DNA from: CAYSAA01 sp964428905
GTDB taxonomy: Bacteria > Atribacterota > Phoenicimicrobiia > Phoenicimicrobiales > Stramentimicrobiaceae
Assembly (NCBI GenBank): GCA_964428905.1
Contig: CAYSAA010000063.1
Location: 1-34,408, forward strand
DNA: 34,408 nucleotides
Direction: 5' to 3'
Each line of letters begins with the position of its first letter. Position 1 is the stretch's first letter. Below, piece after piece: positions 25,905 through 34,174 of the stretch. The position numbers and the translations under genes are program-made. The notes under the pieces were generated by a model. It ran no database searches. It saw only the letters and a program-made list of their open reading frames with translations, and was not told the DNA's origin.

Positions 25905-26750
25905 ATGCGCAAAATAGAGACCGAAAGAATTAAAAAGAAGGTTAAGGAGTTATTTTTAAGAGCAAATTACTATATTGGGGAAGATGTTTTAGCCGCGCTA
26001 AAAAAAGCACGAGAAAGTGAGATTTCAGAAATTGGTTGCTCAGTACTTGATATGCTAATCGAGAATTACAAAATAGCTTCAGAGGAAGAGATTGCTATCT
26101 GCCAGGATACAGGTTTGGCTGTTTTGTATGTGGAGTTGGGTCAGGAGGTTTCTATCATAGGGACAAGTTTTCGGGAGGCAGTTAATGAAGGAGTTAAGGA
26201 AGCTTATATGGAAGGATATTTAAGAAAATCTGTGGTAGATGACCCGGTATTTGCCCGAAAAAATACAGGGACGAATACTCCAGCAATTATATATACTGAT
26301 ATTGTTCCTGGAGATAAGATTAAATTTATGGTTACTCCTAAGGGGTTTGGCAGTGAGAATATGAGTGCCTTGGCTATGATGAAACCTGCTGACGGAGCAG
26401 AAGGAATTAAAAATTTTGTAGTGGATACTATAAAGAAAGCTGGTCCTAACCCATGTCCACCCACTATTGTAGGGGTGGGTATCGGGGGAACTGCCGATAA
26501 AGCTTTCGTTATTGCTAAAAAGGCAAATTTTCGTAAAATTGGAAAACACAATCAGGATGAACGATACGCACAGATGGAAAAGGAGATCTTAGAGCAGATA
26601 AACAATTTAGGGATTGGACCTGCGGGTTTAGGCGGAAGAACTACAGCTTTGGCAGTAAATATTGAATATACTCCTACGCATATTGCTGGTATGCCAGTAG
26701 CAGTGAATGTTTGCTGTCATGCAGATCGTCATTCAGAAGGGATTTTGTAA
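25905..26750 (+). CDS. Class I fumarate hydratase, alpha subunit (FumA N-terminal/TtdA-like)
   Basis: This 281-residue subunit hydrates fumarate to malate together with the beta subunit encoded next. It holds the oxygen-sensitive [4Fe-4S] cluster; the three cysteines expected as ligands are in EIAICQDTGLAV, GPNPCPPTIVGVGIGG and VAVNVCCHADRH. Other family blocks are NTGTNTPAIIYTDIVPGD and GPAGLGGRTTALAVNIE. The start follows AAAGGAG, 33 bases after malic enzyme. Two-subunit class I enzymes of this type occur mainly in anaerobes and thermophiles. L(+)-tartrate dehydratase is the main alternative, but the malic enzyme and SucCD neighbours make fumarase far more likely. Confidence 0.92.
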   Translation: MRKIETERIKKKVKELFLRANYYIGEDVLAALKKARESEISEIGCSVLDMLIENYKIASEEEIAICQDTGLAVLYVELGQEVSIIGTSFREAVNEGVKEAYMEGYLRKSVVDDPVFARKNTGTNTPAIIYTDIVPGDKIKFMVTPKGFGSENMSALAMMKPADGAEGIKNFVVDTIKKAGPNPCPPTIVGVGIGGTADKAFVIAKKANFRKIGKHNQDERYAQMEKEILEQINNLGIGPAGLGGRTTALAVNIEYTPTHIAGMPVAVNVCCHADRHSEGIL

Positions 26751-26764
26751 AGGAGGATTTATCA

Positions 26765-27319
26765 ATGGCAAAAACTGTAAAGATTGTTACTCCGTTAACG
26801 GATGAGGTAGTTTCTAATTTAAAAGCGGGGGATATAGTAAGCATTACTGGATACATATATACTGGTAGAGATGCAGCACATAAACGGTTATTCTCTCTTC
26901 TGCATAAAGGAGAGAAGTTACCCCTTGAGATTAAGAATCAGATTATTTACTATGTTGGCCCAGCTCCTGCTAAACCTGGTTATGCTTGCGGTTCTGCCGG
27001 TCCAACTACAAGTTATCGTATGGATCCCTATACTCCAGCACTCCTCGATAAAGGACTTAAGGGGATGATTGGCAAAGGACTTCGTTCTAAGGAAGTAATT
27101 GAGAGTATGAAAAAGAATAACGCAGTTTATTTTCACGCTGTTGGTGGGGCGGCAGCTCTAATTGCTAAAAGCATAAAGAAATCAGAGGTTGTAGCTTATA
27201 AAGATTTAGGTGCAGAGGCTATTCATCGTTACTACGTGGAAGATTTTCCAGTAATTGTAGTGATAGATTCAACGGGAAATAATTTTTATGAGACGGAACC
27301 ACCCAAGTACACTCAATAA
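26765..27319 (+). CDS. Class I fumarate hydratase, beta subunit (FumA C-terminal/TtdB-like)
   Basis: 184 residues forming the second half of the heteromeric fumarase. It has VVSNLKAGDIVSITGYIYTG, AAHKRLF, the substrate-loop segment YVGPAPAKPGYACGSAGPTTSYRMDP, MIGKGLRS and the AVGGAAALIAKSIKKSEVV block. The ATG at 26765 is chosen because AAAGGAGG sits immediately before it. A longer frame opening at 26711 would overlap the alpha subunit and lacks a site. The spacing of 14 bases after the alpha stop indicates co-translation. Confidence 0.93.
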   Translation: MAKTVKIVTPLTDEVVSNLKAGDIVSITGYIYTGRDAAHKRLFSLLHKGEKLPLEIKNQIIYYVGPAPAKPGYACGSAGPTTSYRMDPYTPALLDKGLKGMIGKGLRSKEVIESMKKNNAVYFHAVGGAAALIAKSIKKSEVVAYKDLGAEAIHRYYVEDFPVIVVIDSTGNNFYETEPPKYTQ

Positions 27320-27722
27320 ATTTGTAAAATAGTCTAATAAGAAACAAGAGTTGATATTTCCTGAAAGAGAAAAACATAAAAACATAGGGTTATAGGTGGG
27401 GAAAAGAGGCTTTTAGGAAATCATCTGATTATTTAGTTAAAAAAAAAGGTTATTTACCTCAAAAAACTTAACCCAAATATAGTGATTTAGTATTGGAGAT
27501 GATTCTGCGACCCAGCTTTTAAATAAATTTGAAACAAAGGTGAAGACCGACATATATAGCAAAAGAAAGATTAAAATGAGAGATAGATAAGAAAGACCAT
27601 ATTCTTCTTACTGAATGTTCCTTCTATTTATAGAATTTCAAGAACGCTAAGAAAAGAAGGAAAAATATTAAGATCTATAGTATTTCTGAATGCCTTTCGA
27701 TTTTAATGGATGGGAGTGAAAA
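27320..27722. other. Non-coding gap between fumarase and succinyl-CoA synthetase
   Basis: No gene is recognisable in these 403 AT-rich bases. A long-loop pairing TTCCTTCT near 27618 with AGAAGGAA near 27656 is possible. The gap means sucCD may have its own promoter, but no convincing -35/-10 pair is seen. Confidence 0.35.
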
Positions 27723-28859
27723 ATGAAGATTTATGAATTCCAGGCTTATGAGATTTTTACTAAGAGGGGGATACCTTCTCCTTGGGGTGAGGTTGCTAAA
27801 ACAAGTGAGGAAGTTAAAAAAATAGCTGAAAAAATAGGTAGACCCGTAGTCGTAAAAGCGCAAGTACTGGTAGGAGGAAGAGGAAAGGCAGGCGGTATAA
27901 AGATTGCCTCTACTCCAGAGGAAGCTTATAAAGCAGCTGAGCAGATTCTAAATTCTAAACTCAAGGGCATCTTAGTTAAAAGAGTATTTGTCAAGGAATC
28001 TGTATCTATTAAAGAGGAGTATTATTTAGGAGTGACCGTTGATAGAGCTAAAAAAAGGGTTGTGGTTATGGTTAGTCCTGCTGGGGGAGTAGATATAGAA
28101 GAGTTAGCCAGAGCCAATCCTGAGAAAATATTTAAAATTTATGTTAATCCCTTACTTGGACTTAAAAGCTACCAGGCTATCGAACTTGCTTCAGTTATCA
28201 CTAAAGATAAAATATTAGTTCAAGATATATCTCAAATCCTTTCCACTCTTTACCGAATTTTTGAAGAAATGGACTCTTCCTTGGTAGAGATAAACCCTTT
28301 GGTAATTACCGAAGAAGGATCTCTCTTTGCCATTGATGCCAAGATGATATTTGATGATAATGCTCTCTACCGGCACCCAGATATAAGTAGCTTAAGGGAT
28401 TTAGAGGTAGAAGACCCTCTTGAGGTGAGAGCAAAAGAAGCAGGGATAAGCTATGTTAAACTCGAAGGAAATATTGGCTGCATAGTAAATGGAGCCGGTT
28501 TAGCTATGGCTACTATGGATTTGGTAAAAAAATACGGAGCCGAGCCAGCTAATTTTTTAGATGTAGGAGGAGGAGCAAGTTCACAGCAGGTGGGTAAAGC
28601 GCTAGATATTGTTTTGTCCGATGAGCAGGTGGAAGTTGTTCTGGTTAATATATTTGGTGGGATCACCAGATGTGATGTTGTTGCCGAAGGTCTTATTCAA
28701 GCTCTTTCTAAAAGAGAGATAAGCTTACCTTTAGTTGTTAGACTTACCGGAACGAATGAAGAAGAGGGTCGAAAAAAACTTAAGGGTATAAAGGGGATCT
28801 TCTTAGCAGCCACTATGAATGATGCAGCAAAAAGATCGATGGAGGTGGTGAAAAGTTGA
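27723..28859 (+). CDS. sucC: Succinyl-CoA synthetase (ADP/GDP-forming) beta subunit
   Basis: 378 residues with the N-terminal ATP-grasp nucleotide-binding domain (MKIYEFQAYEIFTKRGIPSP, VVVKAQVLVGGRGKAGGIK) and the metal-site region LVEINPLVI. The C-terminal CoA-ligase domain has NGAGLAMATMD, NFLDVGGGAS and VNIFGGITRCDVVAEG. With SucD it interconverts succinyl-CoA and succinate with formation or use of a nucleoside triphosphate, so this module can make ATP by substrate-level phosphorylation. The stop overlaps the sucD start by four bases, a sign of translational coupling. A GGGAGTG site precedes the start. Confidence 0.95.
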   Translation: MKIYEFQAYEIFTKRGIPSPWGEVAKTSEEVKKIAEKIGRPVVVKAQVLVGGRGKAGGIKIASTPEEAYKAAEQILNSKLKGILVKRVFVKESVSIKEEYYLGVTVDRAKKRVVVMVSPAGGVDIEELARANPEKIFKIYVNPLLGLKSYQAIELASVITKDKILVQDISQILSTLYRIFEEMDSSLVEINPLVITEEGSLFAIDAKMIFDDNALYRHPDISSLRDLEVEDPLEVRAKEAGISYVKLEGNIGCIVNGAGLAMATMDLVKKYGAEPANFLDVGGGASSQQVGKALDIVLSDEQVEVVLVNIFGGITRCDVVAEGLIQALSKREISLPLVVRLTGTNEEEGRKKLKGIKGIFLAATMNDAAKRSMEVVKS

Positions 28860-29725
28860 GTATACTGGTTGATTCTAATACACGCTTATTAGTTCAAGGC
28901 ATAACCGGTAGAGAGGGAAATTTTCATACTCGGAAGATGTTAGATTATGGAACAAAGGTAATTGCAGGGGTAACTCCAGGTAAAGGAGGGCGACAAATAG
29001 AAGGAGTTCCTGTTTATAATACAGTTAAAGAAGCGGTTGGAGATATGGCAGTAAATACTTCCATTATCTATGTTCCTGCTCGATTTGCTACTGAGGCTAT
29101 CTACGAAGCAACAGATGCCGGAATAAAACTCATAGTTTGTATTACAGAAGGTATCCCTACTTTGGATATGCTTAAAGCCTGTTATTACGTGAAGTTAAAG
29201 GGTTCAAAGTTAATTGGCCCTAATTGTGCTGGAATAATTAGCCCGGGGAAGGCAAAAGTAGGGATTATGCCCGGTTCTATCCATAAAGAGGGGAATTTAG
29301 GCCTAGTCTCCAGAAGTGGGACTCTTACTTATGAGGTTGTTTATAATTTGACTAAAAATGATTTTGGCCAGTCAACCTGTGTAAGCATTGGAGGGGATCC
29401 CGTAATCGGCTCTTCTTTTGTTGATATTCTTGAACTTTTTGAAGAAGATTCTCAAACTGAAGCTATTGTTTTAATTGGCGAAATTGGGGGAACTGATGAG
29501 GAAGAAGCAGCAAAATTTATCCATGCAAAGATGAGAAAGCCCGTTATTGCTTTAATTGCAGGGAAGACAGCTCCTCCAGGAAAAAGAATGGGACATGCAG
29601 GAGCTATAGTCTCTGGAGGAACAGGTACAGCCGAAGAAAAGATAAAAACTTTTCAGAAGTTTTCTATTCCTGTAGCTGAAAGTCCTCTGCAAGTTGTAGA
29701 TTTAGTCCAAAGTAGTTTTAGATAA
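28856..29725 (+). CDS. sucD: Succinyl-CoA synthetase alpha subunit
   Basis: 289 residues with the CoA-binding Rossmann domain (LLVQGITGREGNFHTRKML, GVTPGKGG) and the segment GPNCAGIISPGKAKVGIMPG. The phospho-histidine loop is GHAGAIVSGGTGTAEEK (His near residue 248), the residue phosphorylated during catalysis. It begins with TTG at 28856, overlapping the sucC stop as TTGA, with GGAGGTGG about ten bases upstream; the rare start plus overlap suggests sucC-dependent translation. It ends 20 bases before the convergent PIG-L gene; no clear terminator separates them. Confidence 0.94.
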   Translation: MSILVDSNTRLLVQGITGREGNFHTRKMLDYGTKVIAGVTPGKGGRQIEGVPVYNTVKEAVGDMAVNTSIIYVPARFATEAIYEATDAGIKLIVCITEGIPTLDMLKACYYVKLKGSKLIGPNCAGIISPGKAKVGIMPGSIHKEGNLGLVSRSGTLTYEVVYNLTKNDFGQSTCVSIGGDPVIGSSFVDILELFEEDSQTEAIVLIGEIGGTDEEEAAKFIHAKMRKPVIALIAGKTAPPGKRMGHAGAIVSGGTGTAEEKIKTFQKFSIPVAESPLQVVDLVQSSFR

Positions 29726-29745
29726 ACGTAATTAAACATCATTGA

Positions 29746-30414
29746 TTATAGTGTTAATTCAATATTTTTAATTTCAAGAGGTTCTTTGCAAATAAATGAT
29801 TCTCCAAATTTTTTACCAATCAATATGCCGTAGTAGCGATTAAGATTCAAGATATTTTCAAATAACTGATTACCTTGAATATTATTTCCAAATTGAGATT
29901 CATAACATTTTAATGCTTCTACTTTCATCTCCATCTCTTTGCTGATATCTATGATAAAAGAAGGTTTTTGATAGTAATAGAAAGGAGCAGCAAAATAATA
30001 AAAGATTTTCGTTTTGGAAGAGGTAAAATTCTGTTGATGGTAATAGTATAGAGAAGTGTTGCATATTTCTGCCGCAATTTTACTTTCAGGATGAGTATCA
30101 ATAGGATAGGGAATAAATATAATGTCTGTAGAAGTATTTTGATAAATTTCAGATATTTCTTCCCGAATCTCTTTGGTATTTTCCAGTTCGGAATATGAAT
30201 AGTCTAAGGTAATCCTTTCATCAATACCTAAAATACGACTTGCTTTGATGGCCTCTTTCTTACGGTATTCAGGACGATGGTCCTTTGAAAACTCGCCGTT
30301 GGTTAGGTCAATAATCGTAACTTGATAGGCTGATTCACTTAATTTCAATATTGTTCCACCCATACCGGCTTCAACCTGGTCTGGCTGTATACCAAAAGCG
30401 ATAATTGTTGCCAT
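29746..30414 (-). CDS. PIG-L/BshB1-type deacetylase homologue lacking the usual zinc ligands
   Basis: 222 residues of the LmbE/PIG-L fold, closest in pattern to bacillithiol-type BshB1 deacetylases: IIDLTNGEFSK, PSFIIDISKEMEMKVEAL, CYESQFG and NRYYGILIGKKFGESF. The family removes N-acetyl groups from amino sugars using zinc. The hallmark PHPDDVE is here IQPDQVE (Gln10, Asp12, Gln13), and the second site HPDH is HPES (His108, Ser111). By comparison with characterised family members, the three metal ligands (His, Asp, His) are all replaced, while the catalytic Asp12 and His108 remain. Either the metal is bound differently or the protein is not a zinc deacetylase. GAGGAG precedes the start; it follows the Na/Pi transporter on the same strand by 69 bases. 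Confidence 0.82.
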   Translation of the reverse strand: MATIIAFGIQPDQVEAGMGGTILKLSESAYQVTIIDLTNGEFSKDHRPEYRKKEAIKASRILGIDERITLDYSYSELENTKEIREEISEIYQNTSTDIIFIPYPIDTHPESKIAAEICNTSLYYYHQQNFTSSKTKIFYYFAAPFYYYQKPSFIIDISKEMEMKVEALKCYESQFGNNIQGNQLFENILNLNRYYGILIGKKFGESFICKEPLEIKNIELTL

Positions 30415-30483
30415 TGAATAATATTCTCCTCATGTTAAGATGTTGTAATACCGTTACCATATAGAATAAAAATATAAATTTAT

Positions 30484-32094
30484 TTACCTATTGTTCAAAA
30501 CAATTTCGGAAATCAAAGAGGCGTGCTCGCTAATCTGTTTTAAAATATTAATCAAATCAAAATGAATTGAACTTGTCTGTCGCGATAATTCTACACCCTG
30601 ATGCAAGCGATCAATATGGCTTCTTCTCATTTTGGCTTCACATTCGACAACCATATCTTTTTGTTGCAAAGCCTTTTGTGCCAAGCGTTTATCACCAAGC
30701 GCAAATGCCCCTAAAGATTGGTAAAAATTTTGATAAACCATTTTGTAAAGTTTCTTGATCTCTAAAATGCCTGCTTCCGATAGTTTTAATTCATTGTCAA
30801 TCTGTTTTTCAATAATAGGAACGATATCTTTATCAATCAAATCGCCGATATGCTCAAAATCATTAACAATATTTAGCAGACCGTATGTTTCACTGGATTG
30901 TTCCGGAGTTAAATCTTCAAATTTCATCTCGGTCAGATAACGGATAATGGCATTGGATAAATTGTCAACGATTCTATCCATTTTACATAATTTATAGAGA
31001 AGGTTTTCATCCTGGTTAAAGAAGACTTTCATAATACCCACAAACATTTCATCAACAGTGTTTGCCATTCGTACTAATTCTTTTCTAGCCAGGTAAAGTG
31101 CTAAATCAGGAGTTTCTAGTACATTATCGTCCAGGAATTTTGGGTGGTACATTGATTCTTCCTGTTTTGCTTGCGGGAATAATTTTTGCAAGAAAGAGGT
31201 AAACAGAGAAAGAAAAGGATAAACTAACAATGCGTTGCCGACAATAATTATAGTATGGGCAATTGCAATTTGCCGTGGTAGATGAGGTGTAAAAAATGTT
31301 GCAACGGAGGAGAGTGGTTTCATCAAGAAGAAAAATATGGTAACACCTAATATTTTATAGAATAAATTACCGAAAGTCAGGGTTTTGGCCTGACTTGTTT
31401 TTCCCACACCGACAAAGAGTACAGTTGTACAGGAACCCAAATGAGAACCGAGAATGATAGGGATAGCTAATTCAAATGGAATAATTCCCTGGGAAGACAG
31501 GGAAATCGTCAAACCCATCATGGCTGTACTGCTTTGTAGGATACTCGTTATAAGGATAGAAAGAAGAAATGTTGCAACAGGTATTCCCTGCAAATGAGAA
31601 ATAAGAGTAAGCAAAGAATGGTTGTTTTTTAGAGGTTCTGCAAAATCAGAAATGAGTTTCATACCCAAAAAAATAAAACCGATTCCTAATAAGACAGCCC
31701 CAAGAAATTGATAACGTCGTTTTTTGCTCAGTATGTTTAGGCCATACCCGAATAGAATCAGAACAAAAGCATACTGAGCTATATTAAAGGTAATAATTTG
31801 CGTAGCAATGGTTGTTCCAATGCTTGTTCCGATTAAGATCTGAAGGCCTTGAGACAAAGTCATTAACCCAGTATTAATTAATCCTACTAATAACGAAGTA
31901 GCAGCAGTGCTGCTTTGCATGGTAAAAGTAAGGAAGATTCCAAAAAAAAGAGAAAGGGAATGATAGATTGTAATTTTATTGATCCAGGCCTGTAATTTAT
32001 TGCCAAAAGCCTGTCTTAGGTTCAAGTTAGTTTTTTGCAGCCCATAAAGGAAAATCACCAGACCGCCAAAGATGCCGATGATATTTATAAACAT
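30484..32094 (-). CDS. Na+/phosphate cotransporter with C-terminal PhoU-like domain
   Basis: 536 residues of the NptA/PNaS family. The membrane half (about residues 1-310) has two inverted repeats, each with the signature QSSTA (TMQSSTAATSLLVG and LQSSTAMMGLTISL), where sodium and phosphate bind. The C-terminal half (about 345-536) is a helical PhoU-like bundle (LALYLARKELVRMANTVDEM, LLNIVNDFEHIGDLIDKDI), a common fusion in bacteria that may regulate transport. The start at 32094 has AAAGGAG upstream. The PIG-L homologue follows on the same strand. Some members of the family may move other anions, so phosphate is the family-based prediction. Confidence 0.92.
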   Translation of the reverse strand: MFINIIGIFGGLVIFLYGLQKTNLNLRQAFGNKLQAWINKITIYHSLSLFFGIFLTFTMQSSTAATSLLVGLINTGLMTLSQGLQILIGTSIGTTIATQIITFNIAQYAFVLILFGYGLNILSKKRRYQFLGAVLLGIGFIFLGMKLISDFAEPLKNNHSLLTLISHLQGIPVATFLLSILITSILQSSTAMMGLTISLSSQGIIPFELAIPIILGSHLGSCTTVLFVGVGKTSQAKTLTFGNLFYKILGVTIFFFLMKPLSSVATFFTPHLPRQIAIAHTIIIVGNALLVYPFLSLFTSFLQKLFPQAKQEESMYHPKFLDDNVLETPDLALYLARKELVRMANTVDEMFVGIMKVFFNQDENLLYKLCKMDRIVDNLSNAIIRYLTEMKFEDLTPEQSSETYGLLNIVNDFEHIGDLIDKDIVPIIEKQIDNELKLSEAGILEIKKLYKMVYQNFYQSLGAFALGDKRLAQKALQQKDMVVECEAKMRRSHIDRLHQGVELSRQTSSIHFDLINILKQISEHASLISEIVLNNR

Positions 32095-32358
32095 GGAATA
32101 GGAAAACTCCTTTTTTGTATTTTCATAATAAATATACCTTTTTCCGACTCAATTGTAAATGAAAGGGAAGCAATTATACGGCTTTACCCGAGAAAAGTGA
32201 GGAATCTGATAGCACTTAGATATGCCTGAAGTGCAAAAATTAAAACTTTTTGCCGTATATTAAGCAAGTTGTATATCGAAGAATATTTGAAAAATGGAGG
32301 TGCTCGCCTAATTATTTAAACCCCCTTATTTTGTACTTACAAAACAAGCTTTCTCCTT
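32095..32358. other. Intergenic gap without a recognised feature
   Basis: 264 bases between the threonine synthase-like gene and the Na/Pi transporter on the minus strand. No gene or strong hairpin is apparent; the transporter promoter presumably lies here. Confidence 0.3.
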
Positions 32359-33483
32359 TTATTCTTTTAAATTTTTTATTTTATCAGTAGCTTTGAGACC
32401 TGAGCCAGTCAGGATGACTACTGTAGATTCTGTCTGCTTTATCATACCATTATTAATCAGTTGAGAAAGGCCGGCAGTAGCTGTGGCACTGGTTGGCTCT
32501 ATATAAAAACCTAATTTTGATATTTTTTTCAGACTTTTCCAAATCTCCCTCTCTTCTACTGCAATCAATGCACCATTACTTTCTTTTACGGCTGAAAGAA
32601 CTTTTGAACCACGAATGGGGAAAGCAGTACTAATTCCTTCGGCAATAGTCTCTTTTTTGTGAATAGTTATTGGTTCTGTTAATCCCTTTTGAAATGCCTG
32701 ATAGAGAGGAGCGCAATTTGCGGCTTGAACAGCAAAAAGGCGAGGTGATTTGTTGATCTCCCCGGCTATTTTCAATTCATTGAAACCAATCTGGCACCCC
32801 AATACTAAACTTCCCTGACCCGCAGGCATAATTATATTGTCCGGTATTTCCCAACCCATTTGTTCCCAAATTTCAAAAGCAATTGTCTTTACCCCTTGAA
32901 GAAAATAAGGATTCCAGTTATGGCTGGCGTAATAATTTTGATGGGCTGCTTGCATAACAGCATTGGAAGTATTTTCCCTGCTCCCCGGAATTCTTTTTAT
33001 TTGAGCCCCATACATTTTAATTTGCGCTACCTTGCCAGCAGAAGTATAATCAGGAACATAAATCTCACATTGTATGCCAGCATAAGCACAATATGCAGCC
33101 ATTGATGCCCCGGCATTGCCAGAAGAATCTTCTATAATTTTTTTAATTTTCTGTTCCCTTAGTTTACTGATAAAAAAAGAAGTTCCTCGATCTTTAAAAG
33201 AGCCAGTTGGAGAGATAAAATCTAATTTGAATAAAATAGTTTGCCCTTCCAAGAAGGCAGGAATAAGGGGTGTCATTCCTTCGCCAAGTGTAATAATGTG
33301 TTCTTTATTTGCTACAGGTAAGGCTTCAGAATATCTCCACATTGAATTATTTCTAATCCTAATCTTATCTTTAGGGAAACGAGCAAGATTGGAAGGAATA
33401 TAATTAAAAGGAGCACCGCAAATACATCTCCACAATTTTGTATCTTCTGGATAAGATTGGTTACATTGATCACAATAAAACAT
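32359..33483 (-). CDS. Threonine synthase-like PLP enzyme with zinc-ribbon N-terminus
   Basis: 374 residues of the tryptophan-synthase-beta PLP fold. Threonine synthase converts O-phosphohomoserine to threonine. A small four-cysteine ribbon opens the protein (FYCDQCNQSYPEDTKLW, RCICGAPF). The PLP lysine is in SPTGSFKDRGTSFF, followed by the asparagine loop EDSSGNAGASMAAYCAY, phosphate-binding MPAGQGSLVLG and C-terminal VVILTGSGLKATDK. An open frame allows a TTG start at 33504, but ATG at 33483 gives the usual N-terminus beginning at the zinc ribbon. No homoserine-pathway genes lie nearby, so threonine synthase is the best family call, while threonine dehydratase-like or related ammonia-lyase activity is possible. 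Confidence 0.87.
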   Translation of the reverse strand: MFYCDQCNQSYPEDTKLWRCICGAPFNYIPSNLARFPKDKIRIRNNSMWRYSEALPVANKEHIITLGEGMTPLIPAFLEGQTILFKLDFISPTGSFKDRGTSFFISKLREQKIKKIIEDSSGNAGASMAAYCAYAGIQCEIYVPDYTSAGKVAQIKMYGAQIKRIPGSRENTSNAVMQAAHQNYYASHNWNPYFLQGVKTIAFEIWEQMGWEIPDNIIMPAGQGSLVLGCQIGFNELKIAGEINKSPRLFAVQAANCAPLYQAFQKGLTEPITIHKKETIAEGISTAFPIRGSKVLSAVKESNGALIAVEEREIWKSLKKISKLGFYIEPTSATATAGLSQLINNGMIKQTESTVVILTGSGLKATDKIKNLKE

Positions 33484-33571
33484 CAAAATTTTCCTGCCTT
33501 TCAATATTCATTTCATTCAGAACAATATTTTACTCTAATTATAACAGGAACTAAATGGTTTAAATAATAAA

Positions 33572-33600
33572 TTGACTTTAAATCTTGTTTTTGTTATATT
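33572..33600 (+). promoter_or_regulatory. Sigma-70-type promoter ahead of the cobalamin riboswitch
   Basis: TTGACT at 33572-33577, a 17-base spacer and TATATT at 33595-33600, some 35 bases before the riboswitch. It shares 26 of 30 positions with the hdrA promoter block starting at 17111. Confidence 0.65.
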
Positions 33601-33634
33601 GAAAAACAAAATTAAATATAGTTTTGACACAATT

Positions 33635-33779
33635 ATGGTTCTTACTTGATTAAATAGGAAAACGGTGTAAAGCCGTTGCTGTTGTCGCATCTGTAATCAG
33701 CATATCCCGGTATCATTCACTGCCCAGTAGGTGGGAAGGATGATACGAATAAGGGGCTGGGAGCCAGAAGACTTGCCAT
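33635..33779 (+). promoter_or_regulatory. Cobalamin (AdoCbl) riboswitch
   Basis: Conserved blocks occur in the right order: AAATAGGAAAACGGTG, AAGCCGTTGCTGTTGTCGC with CTGTAA, CACTGCCCAG then GTGGGAAGG, and finally GGGAGCCAGAAGACTTGCC. ATGG at 33635-33638 pairs with CCAT at 33776-33779 to close P1. It precedes an intrinsic terminator and a BtuB-like receptor gene, so high cobalamin should stop transcription of the receptor. Confidence 0.92.
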
Positions 33780-33849
33780 GATTGTCTGCTTAAACAACCT
33801 CCGACACAGAGGGAGAGCAGGAATGAACCAATTTTTGGTAAGTTCTACG

Positions 33850-33882
33850 AGCTGTCTTCTTGAAAGAGGAGGCAGCTTTTTA
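33850..33882 (+). terminator. Riboswitch-controlled intrinsic terminator
   Basis: AGCTG at 33850-33854 pairs with CAGCT at 33873-33877, and the stem continues inward through TCTTCT with AGAGGA. A run TTTTTATTT follows directly. Position 70 bases after the riboswitch and before the receptor gene fits a transcription-terminating expression platform. Confidence 0.75.
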
Positions 33883-34066
33883 TTTAACCATAAAAAAGAT
33901 GAAGATAAGCCAAATGATCATTTTTTACCTGAAGTCCAAAGCAGGCAGTTGTATTGCTTAGAAATATCCAGTTAATAGGAAAGAAAAAGCAGCACAAAAA
34001 GTAACCAGGAAAAAGGCACACCTCTTTTAGAGGTTCTTACAGCCACCCGCTATGCGGGTGCGATAT
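33880..34066 (+). mobile_element. Second miniature IS200/IS605-like element
   Basis: The left part begins with TTATTTAACCAT, as does 24011-24022, and then shares AAAGATGAAGATAAGCC- and ATTTTTTACCTGAA-like runs with 24068-24112. The right part repeats CCTCT/AGAGG (34021-34033) and CACCCGC-TAT-GCGGGTG (34044-34060) at nearly the same spacing as the 24-kb copy. It lacks the long left hairpin and any transposase. It sits between the riboswitch terminator and the receptor start, so it is transcribed as part of the leader. Confidence 0.55.
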
Positions 34067-34174
34067 TTACTTGTGCTATTTAAAAGAGAGAGGAGATGAT
34101 GATAAATAGGAGTTATAGGAAAAGAGATATTATTTGGATTCATATTTTACTTTAAGGAGGAAAAAAGAGAGATA

